Below are positions 47,836 through 55,912 of a stretch of DNA of 64,000 bases, piece by piece. This DNA comes from Bacteroidota bacterium (lineage in GTDB: Bacteria > Bacteroidota > Bacteroidia > NS11-12g > UBA955). Each line of letters opens with the position of its first letter. Position 1 is the first letter of the stretch. The stretch lies in assembly GCA_963169345.1 (NCBI GenBank), contig CAUJCT010000033.1:62001-126000 (forward strand), written 5' to 3'. Below the pieces are notes generated by a model. That model did not search any database. It worked only from the letters and a program-made list of their open reading frames with translations, and had not been told where the DNA came from. The translations under genes were made by a program, and so were the position numbers.

Positions 47836-48483
47836 TTGAATAGTAAAAAGCTCATTAGTTATGTCTGGCCCTCTGTTATTGAAAAGGGAATAACTGCATT
47901 AGGTCAGAGTTATGAAGTTAATTTTGAGAACGGAGTTAAAGTTCTTAATTCTGAAAATACCAATTACAGCTTTGGTTCATTGCATCAAATTATGCTGAAG
48001 GGTATTGATGAGGTGTTGCGAACACTTCAGCCTAAGTCGGTTTTGATGCTGGGACTTGGTGCCGGATCTGCCATCAGTATTTTAAAGCAAAAATGTCCTT
48101 ATGATTTTAAGCTCAAAGCCATTGAAATAGATGATGAATTAATTGCATTGGCGCGTAAACATTTTAATCTCGATGTGATGAATGCCGAGGTGGTTAATAT
48201 GGATGCACGACTGGCCATTAAAGACATGCCATCAGCAAGTTTTGATTTGATAATAGATGATGTTTTTTGGGATAATCAGGTGCCGGCTTTTTGTAAAGAG
48301 GAAACCTATCTGAAAGACAATGCCAGGCTATTGACAGCGAATGGCGTTTATATGAGAAATATCATGGCTGAAAGTCGCATCGATTCTAAGTTTTACGAAG
48401 AAAATTTATCTAAAGTATTTAAAGATTTTTATTCGCTTAAACACAAAACATACGGCAACAAAATATACTTTTGCAAACAGTGA
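47836..48483 (+). CDS. Spermidine-synthase-like methyltransferase (TTG start)
   Basis: A 215-residue Rossmann-fold protein with the SAM-type motif VLMLGLGAGSAISIL near residue 69, AIEIDDELIALARKHF near 94, and LIIDDVFWDNQVPAFC near 135. This is the spermidine-synthase-like group; the spermine/spermidine specificity residues are not evident, so the methyltransferase reading is safer. The start is the TTG at 47836, as no ATG lies near the family N terminus. Its end overlaps the next gene by 4 bp (GTGA). Confidence 0.78.
   Translation: MNSKKLISYVWPSVIEKGITALGQSYEVNFENGVKVLNSENTNYSFGSLHQIMLKGIDEVLRTLQPKSVLMLGLGAGSAISILKQKCPYDFKLKAIEIDDELIALARKHFNLDVMNAEVVNMDARLAIKDMPSASFDLIIDDVFWDNQVPAFCKEETYLKDNARLLTANGVYMRNIMAESRIDSKFYEENLSKVFKDFYSLKHKTYGNKIYFCKQ
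48466..48473 (+). promoter_or_regulatory. -7 promoter box (TACTTTTG), 6 nt before the GTG of the MFS gene
   Basis: TACTTTTG, then CAAACA, then GTG (48480). It lies inside the end of the previous gene. The spacing is the same as at purQ, 4113 and 13280. Confidence 0.65.
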
Positions 48484-49850
48484 AAAACGATAAAAAAGTC
48501 ACCAATGCCTGGGCAATGTACGATTGGGCTAACAGTGTATATCCACTGACCATCACTTCTGCTCTGTTTCCTATTTACTGGAACAATCAAACCAAAGATG
48601 GTATTGAAATATTTGGCATGCATCTTACAGATTCCATTCTGTTCAGTTACTGTCTGAGTGTGGCCTTCCTGATTATTGCTCTTATTAATCCCATTTTAAG
48701 TGGTATTGCAGATAGCGCAGGCAACAAGAAATCTTTTATGAAGGCATTTGTTTACATAGGGGTTTTGAGTTGTTTTGGTATGTACTTCTTCGACAGTCAG
48801 CACATTTATATTGGTATTATTACGTTTATCATGGGTACTATAGGTTATGCCGGTAGTATCGTATTCTATAATGCCTATTTGCCTGAAATAGCAACTGAGG
48901 AGCACTACGACAGACTGAGTGCCAAAGGATTTTCACTTGGTTATATAGGGGCTGTGATTTTATTGTTGTTTAACTTACTGATAGTTTTAAAGCCGGATAT
49001 TCTCTTTGATATCAATCACCGAACTCTGGAGTATTTAAAATTTCACGAAAATATTGAACCTGCAGAAGCTCATAAAATTGTAATAGGTCAATGTAAAGGT
49101 GAAGCCTCCCGAATTGCTTTTGTCACTGTTGGAGTCTGGTGGTTTTTGTTTTCTCTCATACCATTTTATTATTTGCCAAATAATATCAAAGCTAAAGCAG
49201 AGATTTCACTGACCAAAGGATATAGGGAATTGAAGAAAGTGTACGCTGCTATCCGACAGTCATCATTGATTAAACGCTACCTTTCAGCATTTTTCTTTTT
49301 CAGTATGGGTGTACAAACGGTCATGTATGTAGCTGCGACTTTTGCAGATAAAGAACTTAAAATGCCAACGGAGAAACTCATACCTACAATATTACTGATT
49401 CAATTAATAGCAATTGCCGGAGCTTATTTGTTCTCTTATGTTTCAAAGAAAATTGGCAACATCAATGCCATGTTGATTTTAACAGCAATATGGACTTTCA
49501 TTTGTATTGGAGCGTATTTTATTTATAGCGTGACAGCGTTCTACGTGCTGGCAGCTTTGGTTGGTTCGGTGATGGGCGGCATACAAAGTTTATCCAGGTC
49601 GACCTACGCTAAAATGATTCCTCAGAATTCGGATGACAACGCATCGTATTTCAGCTTTTATGAATTTTCGGAAAAAGTAGCCATTGCAATAGGAACTTTT
49701 TTCTTCGGTTTTATCGAGCATTTTACAAGAGCCTACAACAACGAAATCAGCATGAGAAACTCGGTGTTATCACTGGTGATTTTCTTCATTATTGGATTTA
49801 TACTTTTGTACAGAATCAGACATGTAAAGATTGAAGACGCTGATGTCTAG
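48480..49850 (+). CDS. MFS transporter, UMF1/Atg22-like
   Basis: A 456-residue transporter with 11-12 membrane helices. The N terminus NAWAMYDWANSVYPLTITSALFPIYW and the pair GIADSAGNKKSFMK / VGSVMGGIQSLSRSTYAKMIPQ are typical of the UMF1 (Atg22-like) group, which is thought to move amino acids or small metabolites. I chose the GTG at 48480 because the TTG at 48471 lies inside the -7 box. GTG overlaps the stop of the preceding gene. The next gene overlaps its end by 8 bp. Confidence 0.87.
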   Translation: MKNDKKVTNAWAMYDWANSVYPLTITSALFPIYWNNQTKDGIEIFGMHLTDSILFSYCLSVAFLIIALINPILSGIADSAGNKKSFMKAFVYIGVLSCFGMYFFDSQHIYIGIITFIMGTIGYAGSIVFYNAYLPEIATEEHYDRLSAKGFSLGYIGAVILLLFNLLIVLKPDILFDINHRTLEYLKFHENIEPAEAHKIVIGQCKGEASRIAFVTVGVWWFLFSLIPFYYLPNNIKAKAEISLTKGYRELKKVYAAIRQSSLIKRYLSAFFFFSMGVQTVMYVAATFADKELKMPTEKLIPTILLIQLIAIAGAYLFSYVSKKIGNINAMLILTAIWTFICIGAYFIYSVTAFYVLAALVGSVMGGIQSLSRSTYAKMIPQNSDDNASYFSFYEFSEKVAIAIGTFFFGFIEHFTRAYNNEISMRNSVLSLVIFFIIGFILLYRIRHVKIEDADV

Positions 49851-50247
49851 CTTAATTATCATCAGAGGTTTGCCTGGGTCAGGGAAAACAACGCTGGCAA
49901 AATTATTATCAGAAAACGGACTTTATCCTGTCATCAGCATTGACGATTATTTTACCGACTCTGAGGGTCATTACAAGTTTCGTCATGATGAGAATTTTAA
50001 AGCGTATGAGTATGCCTTAACACGCACAGAAGCTGCCATGAAGCAAGGCATAGGAAAGATTTTCCTTCACAATGTATTTAGTATGGAATGGGAGATGGAG
50101 CCATATTTTAAACTGGCTTCTGAATTCGGCTATAAAGTATTTGTAATGACATTAGAAAACAGGCATGGCGGTAAAAACACGCACGAAATAAGTGAAGAGC
50201 AAGTGGCCAAAATGGCTATAAAGTTCAATGTTAAGTTGAACGGCTGA
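49843..50247 (+). CDS. Small P-loop kinase (AAA_33-like)
   Basis: A 134-residue protein with Walker A GLPGSGKTT (residues 9-17) and the DDYF block near 38, as in small phosphotransferases that act on nucleosides or similar metabolites. The C-terminal part (RHGGKNTHEISEEQVAKM) contains a plausible lid. Shorter than most AAA_33 proteins. The start ATG (49843) is inside the last codons of the MFS gene, so translation is coupled. The substrate is unknown. Confidence 0.8.
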   Translation: MSSLIIIRGLPGSGKTTLAKLLSENGLYPVISIDDYFTDSEGHYKFRHDENFKAYEYALTRTEAAMKQGIGKIFLHNVFSMEWEMEPYFKLASEFGYKVFVMTLENRHGGKNTHEISEEQVAKMAIKFNVKLNG

Positions 50248-50264
50248 TAGTATTCAAGTACCTA

Positions 50265-51152
50265 TCACGGCTTGATAACCCTGTCGTAATAAAGTTTGTT
50301 GATATAGGCAATTGCATTTTCAGTGCCATCTCCAGTCAGATAAGAGTTGTTCACCAACACAGAAATACAATAGAATCTACCGTCTGGCAGATACACAATT
50401 CCAACATCGTTTAATGCATTGACAAATGAATCGTTTTCGTAATATGTGCCAGTTTTATGAGCAATAACTACATCATTTGGAACCATACCTTTGAGACGTT
50501 TAAGGCCGGTTTGAGTAGCTTTCATAACATCCAGTAAAACCTTGAGGCTATTATCACTTAAGATTTTTCCTTCGGCAATCATCTTGAGTAATTGATTCAT
50601 AGCATTGGCTGAAGTAAAGTTGACATCAAGATGATTTACATCCAGATTCTTATAGTTGGTCGCAATGCCAAAATCTTTAATTCCCAACGACTGTATATAA
50701 GAGGTTACATCTTTCCAATTGAGCAGTTCGTACAGCCTGTCGCAAACAATATTATCACTTTGTCCTACCGAATAATTAAAGCATTCTCTTAAAGTCATTT
50801 TAACGTCTCCATACGGATGGTCTTTTGCAAGAGGACTCCAGGTATCGCGTTTAAGTGTCAAGCTGTCAAAAGTGATAACGGAGTCTAAAGATAATTTGCC
50901 CTGATCTACGAGGTTAAGCAGAGCCACAGCCTGAGGAAACTTAACAACACTCATCATAATCATTCTTTTATCAGCCTGATGGAAGTAGCTTAAGCCGGAA
51001 TCCGGGCCCACAATGGCGATAGAGAAGTCGGCTTTTTGAGCCTTCACAAAACTGTCGAGAACATTTTTGATTTGGGCACTTTTGCTGTCTGTATGGTTGG
51101 AGCAGGCCACAAAAAGTGATAATATAAATGTTGAGATGAAGAGGTGTTTCAT
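50265..51152 (-). CDS. Class-A beta-lactamase-like serine hydrolase, lacks Glu166
   Basis: A 295-residue protein with a lipoprotein-type signal (LSLFVAC, Cys17). It has the class-A motifs SVVK (Ser68, Lys71), SDN (132-134) and KTG (233-235) and the overall length of the A2 (PER/CfxA-like) branch. The omega-loop segment has no Glu at the position of Glu166; the aligned residues read ATNYKNLD, with Asn at or near that site. Glu166 supplies deacylation in class A enzymes, so penicillin hydrolysis may be poor or lost. It may act as a D,D-peptidase-like or binding protein. The start at 51152 is chosen because TATATTTG ends 4 nt before it. Confidence 0.8.
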   Translation of the reverse strand: MKHLFISTFILSLFVACSNHTDSKSAQIKNVLDSFVKAQKADFSIAIVGPDSGLSYFHQADKRMIMMSVVKFPQAVALLNLVDQGKLSLDSVITFDSLTLKRDTWSPLAKDHPYGDVKMTLRECFNYSVGQSDNIVCDRLYELLNWKDVTSYIQSLGIKDFGIATNYKNLDVNHLDVNFTSANAMNQLLKMIAEGKILSDNSLKVLLDVMKATQTGLKRLKGMVPNDVVIAHKTGTYYENDSFVNALNDVGIVYLPDGRFYCISVLVNNSYLTGDGTENAIAYINKLYYDRVIKP

Positions 51153-51156
51153 AAAG

Positions 51157-51164
51157 CAAATATA
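51157..51164 (-). promoter_or_regulatory. -7 promoter box (TATATTTG), 4 nt before the beta-lactamase-like ATG
   Basis: On the minus strand TATATTTG is followed by CTTT and ATG. Confidence 0.65.
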
Positions 51165-51375
51165 AGAAAATAATGAAGTTGGAAAATTTAATTGAACAGA
51201 CTTTTTATCCATTAGGCAATGTTGAATTTATGTATTCAAAAATCTTTTTATTATTTGAAAGATGATTGCTCAGACAAACTTTATCGACGGATTTCAAAGC
51301 TTAGTCCGATTTTATAAAATTATAGTCATCTAATTTGAACTTTTTTTCATCTTAGGGTTATAATGTCATATAAAC

Positions 51376-51942
51376 TTGGAAAAATCTTCAGACATAGCAC
51401 AGACACTCCATGACGAATCGCTCATGAAACTTGCCATAAAAGGCGAATCCTGGGCGTTTGAACAATTGTACGATCGTTATGCCCCAAAGTTGTTGAAGTA
51501 TGTTTACAGGTTTACAGATGAAAAATCGCAGGCAGAAGACTTTATTCAGGAGACGTTTTTAAAATTATTAGAGAAGCCTCAGGCGTTTGATACAGAAAGG
51601 AAATTCTCTACCTGGATTTATACTGTTGCGGGAAATGTTTGCCGTAACCAGTTGAGGAATGCAGGTAGACGCAAATTGTTAAATGAACAAATACTGTTTG
51701 AAACCAATCATGGTGAAATGCAGAGTCGTATTGATGTTAAGCAACTAAAGGAAAAATTACAGACAGCATTTAATACTTTAAATCAAAAGGAACAGGAAGT
51801 TTTTGTTTTGCGTTTTGAACTGGAATTAAGTATGAAGGAAATAAGCGAAATTGTTGGTATACCAGAAGGTTCTGTCAAATCTTGTTTGTTTTACCTGCTT
51901 AAAAAATTAGCCCCACACTTGAAAGAATTTAGATATGAATAA
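51376..51942 (+). CDS. ECF-type RNA polymerase sigma factor
   Basis: A 188-residue sigma-70 family protein. Region 2 is AFEQLYDRYAPKLLKYVYRFT... with AEDFIQETFLKLLE. Region 4 is FNTLNQKEQEVFVLRFELELSMKEISEIVGIPEGSVKSCLFYLLKKL. Region 1 and the non-conserved insert are absent, so it is ECF class. The start is unclear: TTG at 51376 gives a short helical lead, ATG at 51424 would shorten it by 16 residues. The next gene overlaps it by 8 bp and encodes a membrane protein, the usual anti-sigma partner arrangement. Confidence 0.88.
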   Translation: MEKSSDIAQTLHDESLMKLAIKGESWAFEQLYDRYAPKLLKYVYRFTDEKSQAEDFIQETFLKLLEKPQAFDTERKFSTWIYTVAGNVCRNQLRNAGRRKLLNEQILFETNHGEMQSRIDVKQLKEKLQTAFNTLNQKEQEVFVLRFELELSMKEISEIVGIPEGSVKSCLFYLLKKLAPHLKEFRYE

Positions 51943-52513
51943 TACAGATAAGGAATTATCAGAAGAGTTTTTGGATCGTTTGTTCAGCAATACTTATCAT
52001 GAGTTGAGTGATAAAGAACTGGCAAATAATTCGGTCAGCAGAGATGAAGTGGCAGCCATCCACAACAGCATGGCATTGATAGGCCTCTCAAAATCTGAAT
52101 TAAAACTTGATACAGATTTGAAACATCGATTGATGAGGCAATATGACAAACTGGATTTGAAAAAGTCACATAAGGTATCAACATTCTGGTTGAAAGCTGC
52201 AGCCATTGTATTATTGATCATTTCAAATGTGGTGCTTATCAATTATTATTTAGGCAATGGCCCGGCGATTACACCTAATGTTAGTGGGGCAGATACAGGG
52301 ATTCATTCAAGACAGAAAGATACTGTCAGAGTAAAAACCGATGATTCCATACAGGCATCAGATAAGGATACTGTAATGGCAGCTTTGCCTGTGGCACAAG
52401 ATTTAATATCTGAATGTGAGAAGTATTTTCTCAATTCGTTTATACTGTTTCAGAGAGTGAAAAACAGAGAATTTCAGGCCGCTCTTTATATTAGAACCAA
52501 CTACTTTATTTAA
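51935..52513 (+). CDS. Probable anti-sigma factor, single membrane helix
   Basis: A 192-residue protein with an acidic cytoplasmic N-terminal 80 residues, a membrane helix at about 84-106 (FWLKAAAIVLLIISNVVLINYYLG) and a periplasmic Thr/Asp/Ser-rich tail of about 85 residues. No zinc-anti-sigma Cys/His motif is seen. The 8-bp overlap with the sigma gene supports a sigma/anti-sigma pair. No strong sequence family match; the role is inferred from context. Confidence 0.7.
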   Translation: MNNTDKELSEEFLDRLFSNTYHELSDKELANNSVSRDEVAAIHNSMALIGLSKSELKLDTDLKHRLMRQYDKLDLKKSHKVSTFWLKAAAIVLLIISNVVLINYYLGNGPAITPNVSGADTGIHSRQKDTVRVKTDDSIQASDKDTVMAALPVAQDLISECEKYFLNSFILFQRVKNREFQAALYIRTNYFI

Positions 52514-52518
52514 TTGAT

Positions 52519-55500
52519 ATGACGTTGAAATTTTGGACTGCTGTCTTCGGATGGCTGGTAACCCTATTGCCTTTTTTTTGCTATTGCTTATGTCTCGAGC
52601 CGAGCGTAAGCTTATGGGATTGCGGTGAATTTTTAGCAGCTGCCAATAAACTGCAGGTTGTGCATCCTCCAGGAGCGCCCTTGTATTTATTGATTGGAAG
52701 AGTGGCTGCACTATTGGCACCTGATGCAGAAAAAGTAGCATTGTTTGTTAATGGACTAAGTGCTTTGAGCAGTGCGATGACGGTCTATTTCACTTATCAC
52801 AGTGTGATTTTATTGCTCAGAGATTTTGAAAATTCAAGTCAGCTTTCTAAGCGATTGCCAAAAGGTGCATCAATTATTGCAGCGAGTGTTTCTGCCCTGG
52901 CATTGGCATTTAGTGATACATTCTGGTTCAGTGCAGTTGAAACGGAAGTGTATGCATTGTCCTCATTCTTTACTGCATTAACTTTTTGGGCGGCACTAAA
53001 ATGGTATTACGACAACTCTCTTTATGCAAACAAAAAACTGATTCTGATAGCCTATCTCCTGGGTTTGGCAATAGGAGCACATTTGTTGAGTTTACTGGTG
53101 ATTCCATCGGTTTCATTTTTATATTTCTTTAAGATGAAGAAACAAGGCTTAAAAAATATGTCCTATGCTTTCTTAGCCGGATTAGCAGTTTTGTTTTTTA
53201 TACAGAACGGAATTATACCGGGTCTGCCAAAACTATTTGCTGAATCGGAATTGTTTTTTGTAAATACACTGGGTTTAGGATTTGATTCAGGTATTTTGAG
53301 TGCCATAGTGGTAATTTTTGCTGCGCTGGCTTACGGGATTTATTACTTCGGTAAAGTAAAGAAAAACGCCATGGCTCAGTTGTCTTTGTTATGTCTTTGC
53401 TATCTCTTGCTGGGTTTTGGAAGTTATACAATGGTTGTTGTGCGTTCGAGGGAAGAACTACCTGTTGATATGAATAATCCGGAAGAGCCTTTTAATCTTA
53501 AATATTACATCAACAGAGAGCAATATGAAGAAAGACCACTATTGAAAGGTCCTTATTTCAATGCTGAAGCAATAGATGTCAAAGAAGGTGCTTCTGAATA
53601 CCGGAAAGATAAAAATGCTTACACCTTTACAGGCAATAAACAATCCTACGTATTCGATCCTGCCTACAGTGTTATGTTTCCTCGTATGAGTGACATGCAG
53701 AAGAGTTCAAGTCCAAGCGGATATCGCAGTTGGAGTGGCATGACTGAAATTGAAAATGAAATTCAGTATTTGGAACAGAATCTTTCAGGATTGTCAAATG
53801 AAAAACTCTCTGAAGCGAAAGAAAGAATTAAAGAGTTAAAGGCTGAAAAACCTGCCATGGCCAATAATCTCAGATACTTTTTCGATTACCAGCTTAACCA
53901 CATGTATTTCCGTTATTTTATGTGGAATTTTGCAGGAAGACAAAACGATATTCAGGGTCATTCTTATAACAGGTTATTAGATGGTAACTGGATGAGCGGT
54001 ATTCCTTTTCTGGATAGAATGAGATTGGGGCCACAAGATAGTATGCCTGCTGAAATGAGTCAGAACAAAGGGCGAAATGTTTATTTTTTAATTCCACTTT
54101 TGCTAGGTATTGCCGGAATTTACTGGCATTTCAAAAATGATAGAAAACTGTTTACTGTTACTGGTATTTTATTTCTGTTTACAGGTGTTTTAATCATTGT
54201 TTTTCTGAATCAACCTCCCTATGAACCAAGAGAAAGAGATTATGTTCACGTAGGTTCATTTCAGGTGTTTTGTATTTGGATTGGAATTGGATGTATACAG
54301 TTGTTTACATGGATGAAAAAACGAATGCGAAGTGGATTGGCTTTATTGGTTTCGGGATGTATTTCTTTATCGGCACCTGTTCTTATGATGTCTCAGGGTT
54401 GGGACGATCACGATAGAAGTGGCCGTTATATTGCTCTGGATCTTGCTAAGGATATTCTCGATTCTTGTCCTGAAAATGCTATTTTTCTCGGCAATGCGGA
54501 TAACGACACCTATCCAGTTTGGTATGCACAAAATGTTTTAGGTTACAGAACGGATGTAAGAGTAATTAATCAGAATTTATTGCCTTCTGACTGGTATTCG
54601 AAGCAGTTGTTAAGCAAAGTATACAAGAGTGAACCATTTAAAATGCAGTTAACGCCAAAGGATTTGGATAAAGGTGTCAATGATTATTATCAATGGCGAC
54701 CAGCAGCCGACTCTGAACAACCTGTTGAACTGAATGAATTTATTCAATCATTAATATCTAATAACACAGGTTATTTCTCCAAACACCGCTTGTATGTCAA
54801 AGTCAATAAATCTAAAGACTTAAAGGAAAATTTGGTCAAATGGCCTAACGAAGATATTCAGGACACCATGAACATCAATTTACCTCAAAGAGGCTTGCAC
54901 AAAGGGGATCTGGTCTTGCTGGCTTTGGTTGCAGAATGGGCAAAATCAGGATTCGAAAGGCCAATCTGTTTTTCTACAATTGCCGGAGATGATGGCTATG
55001 AAGCTTATGTGAACTATATCAGAAAGAGAGGCATGGTCTATGAATTGTATCCTTTATTCAACCGCCAGTCTGGAAGGGATATCAGAGCACAGGATATTGA
55101 AACGACATACGCACTTTTAATGGAGAAATTTAGTTATGGAGGCATAAAGAACAATCCGGATTTTTATATCGACGATAAGTCTCAAATATTTCCTCAAACA
55201 CTCAGAAACATGTTTATAGAACTGGCAGGACATTACCTTGGAAAGAAGCTAGAACTTGAAAATGCCGGCGATACAACAAACCCAGAAATAGCACAGTTGA
55301 AAGGGAAAGTGAATGCACTTCTGCAAAAATGTGAACTTGAATTACCTGAAAAAATTTGTCAGCCTCAAGCTTCAGAGTATTTGAATCTGGCCAATATCTG
55401 GTGGTACATGAATGATAGAGAGAAAGCCACTTCGTATTTGGAAAAAGCCAATAAGTTAGCTTCGGAAAAACTGAATTATTACAGAAAATTTATTTCAACG

Positions 55501-55665
55501 CAGTATGGTTCAGATTATATAGCCTCGCTTGTGGGTGAATCGATGAATATTATGGAGAAGAGTCGCGAGTGCAATAAAAACTGGAATTTGAACAGCCAAT
55601 CATTGAAGTTTGACAAGGCCTTTGAACAACTGAAAAAAGACGTCAATTTGCAGTTGAGCTATTGA
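52519..55665 (+). CDS. DUF2723 multi-pass membrane protein (TMEM260-like, possible protein O-mannosyltransferase)
   Basis: A 1048-residue protein with the DUF2723 N terminus: helix 1, then EPSVSLWDCGEFLAAANKLQV and HPPGAPLYLLIGR (residues about 29-61), which carry the acidic residue expected of a GT-C glycosyltransferase. About 10 helices continue to about residue 610. The C-terminal 430 residues are soluble and end with TPR-like helices. TMEM260 of animals shares this domain and O-mannosylates proteins. By analogy this could modify exported proteins; no activity is shown here. The gene is 5 bp after the anti-sigma gene, so it belongs to the same operon. Confidence 0.8.
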   Translation: MTLKFWTAVFGWLVTLLPFFCYCLCLEPSVSLWDCGEFLAAANKLQVVHPPGAPLYLLIGRVAALLAPDAEKVALFVNGLSALSSAMTVYFTYHSVILLLRDFENSSQLSKRLPKGASIIAASVSALALAFSDTFWFSAVETEVYALSSFFTALTFWAALKWYYDNSLYANKKLILIAYLLGLAIGAHLLSLLVIPSVSFLYFFKMKKQGLKNMSYAFLAGLAVLFFIQNGIIPGLPKLFAESELFFVNTLGLGFDSGILSAIVVIFAALAYGIYYFGKVKKNAMAQLSLLCLCYLLLGFGSYTMVVVRSREELPVDMNNPEEPFNLKYYINREQYEERPLLKGPYFNAEAIDVKEGASEYRKDKNAYTFTGNKQSYVFDPAYSVMFPRMSDMQKSSSPSGYRSWSGMTEIENEIQYLEQNLSGLSNEKLSEAKERIKELKAEKPAMANNLRYFFDYQLNHMYFRYFMWNFAGRQNDIQGHSYNRLLDGNWMSGIPFLDRMRLGPQDSMPAEMSQNKGRNVYFLIPLLLGIAGIYWHFKNDRKLFTVTGILFLFTGVLIIVFLNQPPYEPRERDYVHVGSFQVFCIWIGIGCIQLFTWMKKRMRSGLALLVSGCISLSAPVLMMSQGWDDHDRSGRYIALDLAKDILDSCPENAIFLGNADNDTYPVWYAQNVLGYRTDVRVINQNLLPSDWYSKQLLSKVYKSEPFKMQLTPKDLDKGVNDYYQWRPAADSEQPVELNEFIQSLISNNTGYFSKHRLYVKVNKSKDLKENLVKWPNEDIQDTMNINLPQRGLHKGDLVLLALVAEWAKSGFERPICFSTIAGDDGYEAYVNYIRKRGMVYELYPLFNRQSGRDIRAQDIETTYALLMEKFSYGGIKNNPDFYIDDKSQIFPQTLRNMFIELAGHYLGKKLELENAGDTTNPEIAQLKGKVNALLQKCELELPEKICQPQASEYLNLANIWWYMNDREKATSYLEKANKLASEKLNYYRKFISTQYGSDYIASLVGESMNIMEKSRECNKNWNLNSQSLKFDKAFEQLKKDVNLQLSY

Positions 55666-55677
55666 ATGGTTGTTTTT

Positions 55678-55899
55678 GGCAGATGAAATAGTACTTTTTT
55701 TTATTATTCAACCTGGAAGGTTGAATAAGCTCCGAATAACACTTTATTGAAAGTGCAATTTTGGCAGATGAAACAGTACTTTTTTTTATTATTCAACCTG
55801 CCAGGTTGATTAATCTCCAAACAGCACTTTATTGAAAGTTCAATTTAGGCAGATGAAACAGTACTTTTTTTTATTATTCAACCTGCCAGGTTGAATAAG
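55678..55899. repeat. 85-bp tandem repeat, 2.6 copies, with internal palindromes
   Basis: Units start at 55678, 55763 and 55848; the third is cut after 52 bases. Units 1 and 2 differ at 10 of 85 positions by my alignment. Each unit starts GGCAGATGAAA, then eight T, then the 25-nt palindrome TTATTCAACCTG-C-CAGGTTGAATAA (perfect in unit 3 at 55874-55898; GGA centre in unit 1 at 55704-55728; one arm mismatch in unit 2), then CACTTT-ATTG-AAAGTG. It lies between the converging DUF2723 and LamG genes. The T tract comes before the stem on both possible readings, so it is not a standard terminator. Confidence 0.85.
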
Positions 55900-55912
55900 G
55901 ACAGCGTTTTTT

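Noticed and set aside
52519..55665. Firm call as protein O-mannosyltransferase
   Set aside because: Only the DUF2723 resemblance to TMEM260 supports it; kept as an inference.
55678..55899. CRISPR array
   Set aside because: Only 2.6 copies of an 85-bp unit in direct contact, with no unique spacers and no cas genes; it is a tandem repeat.
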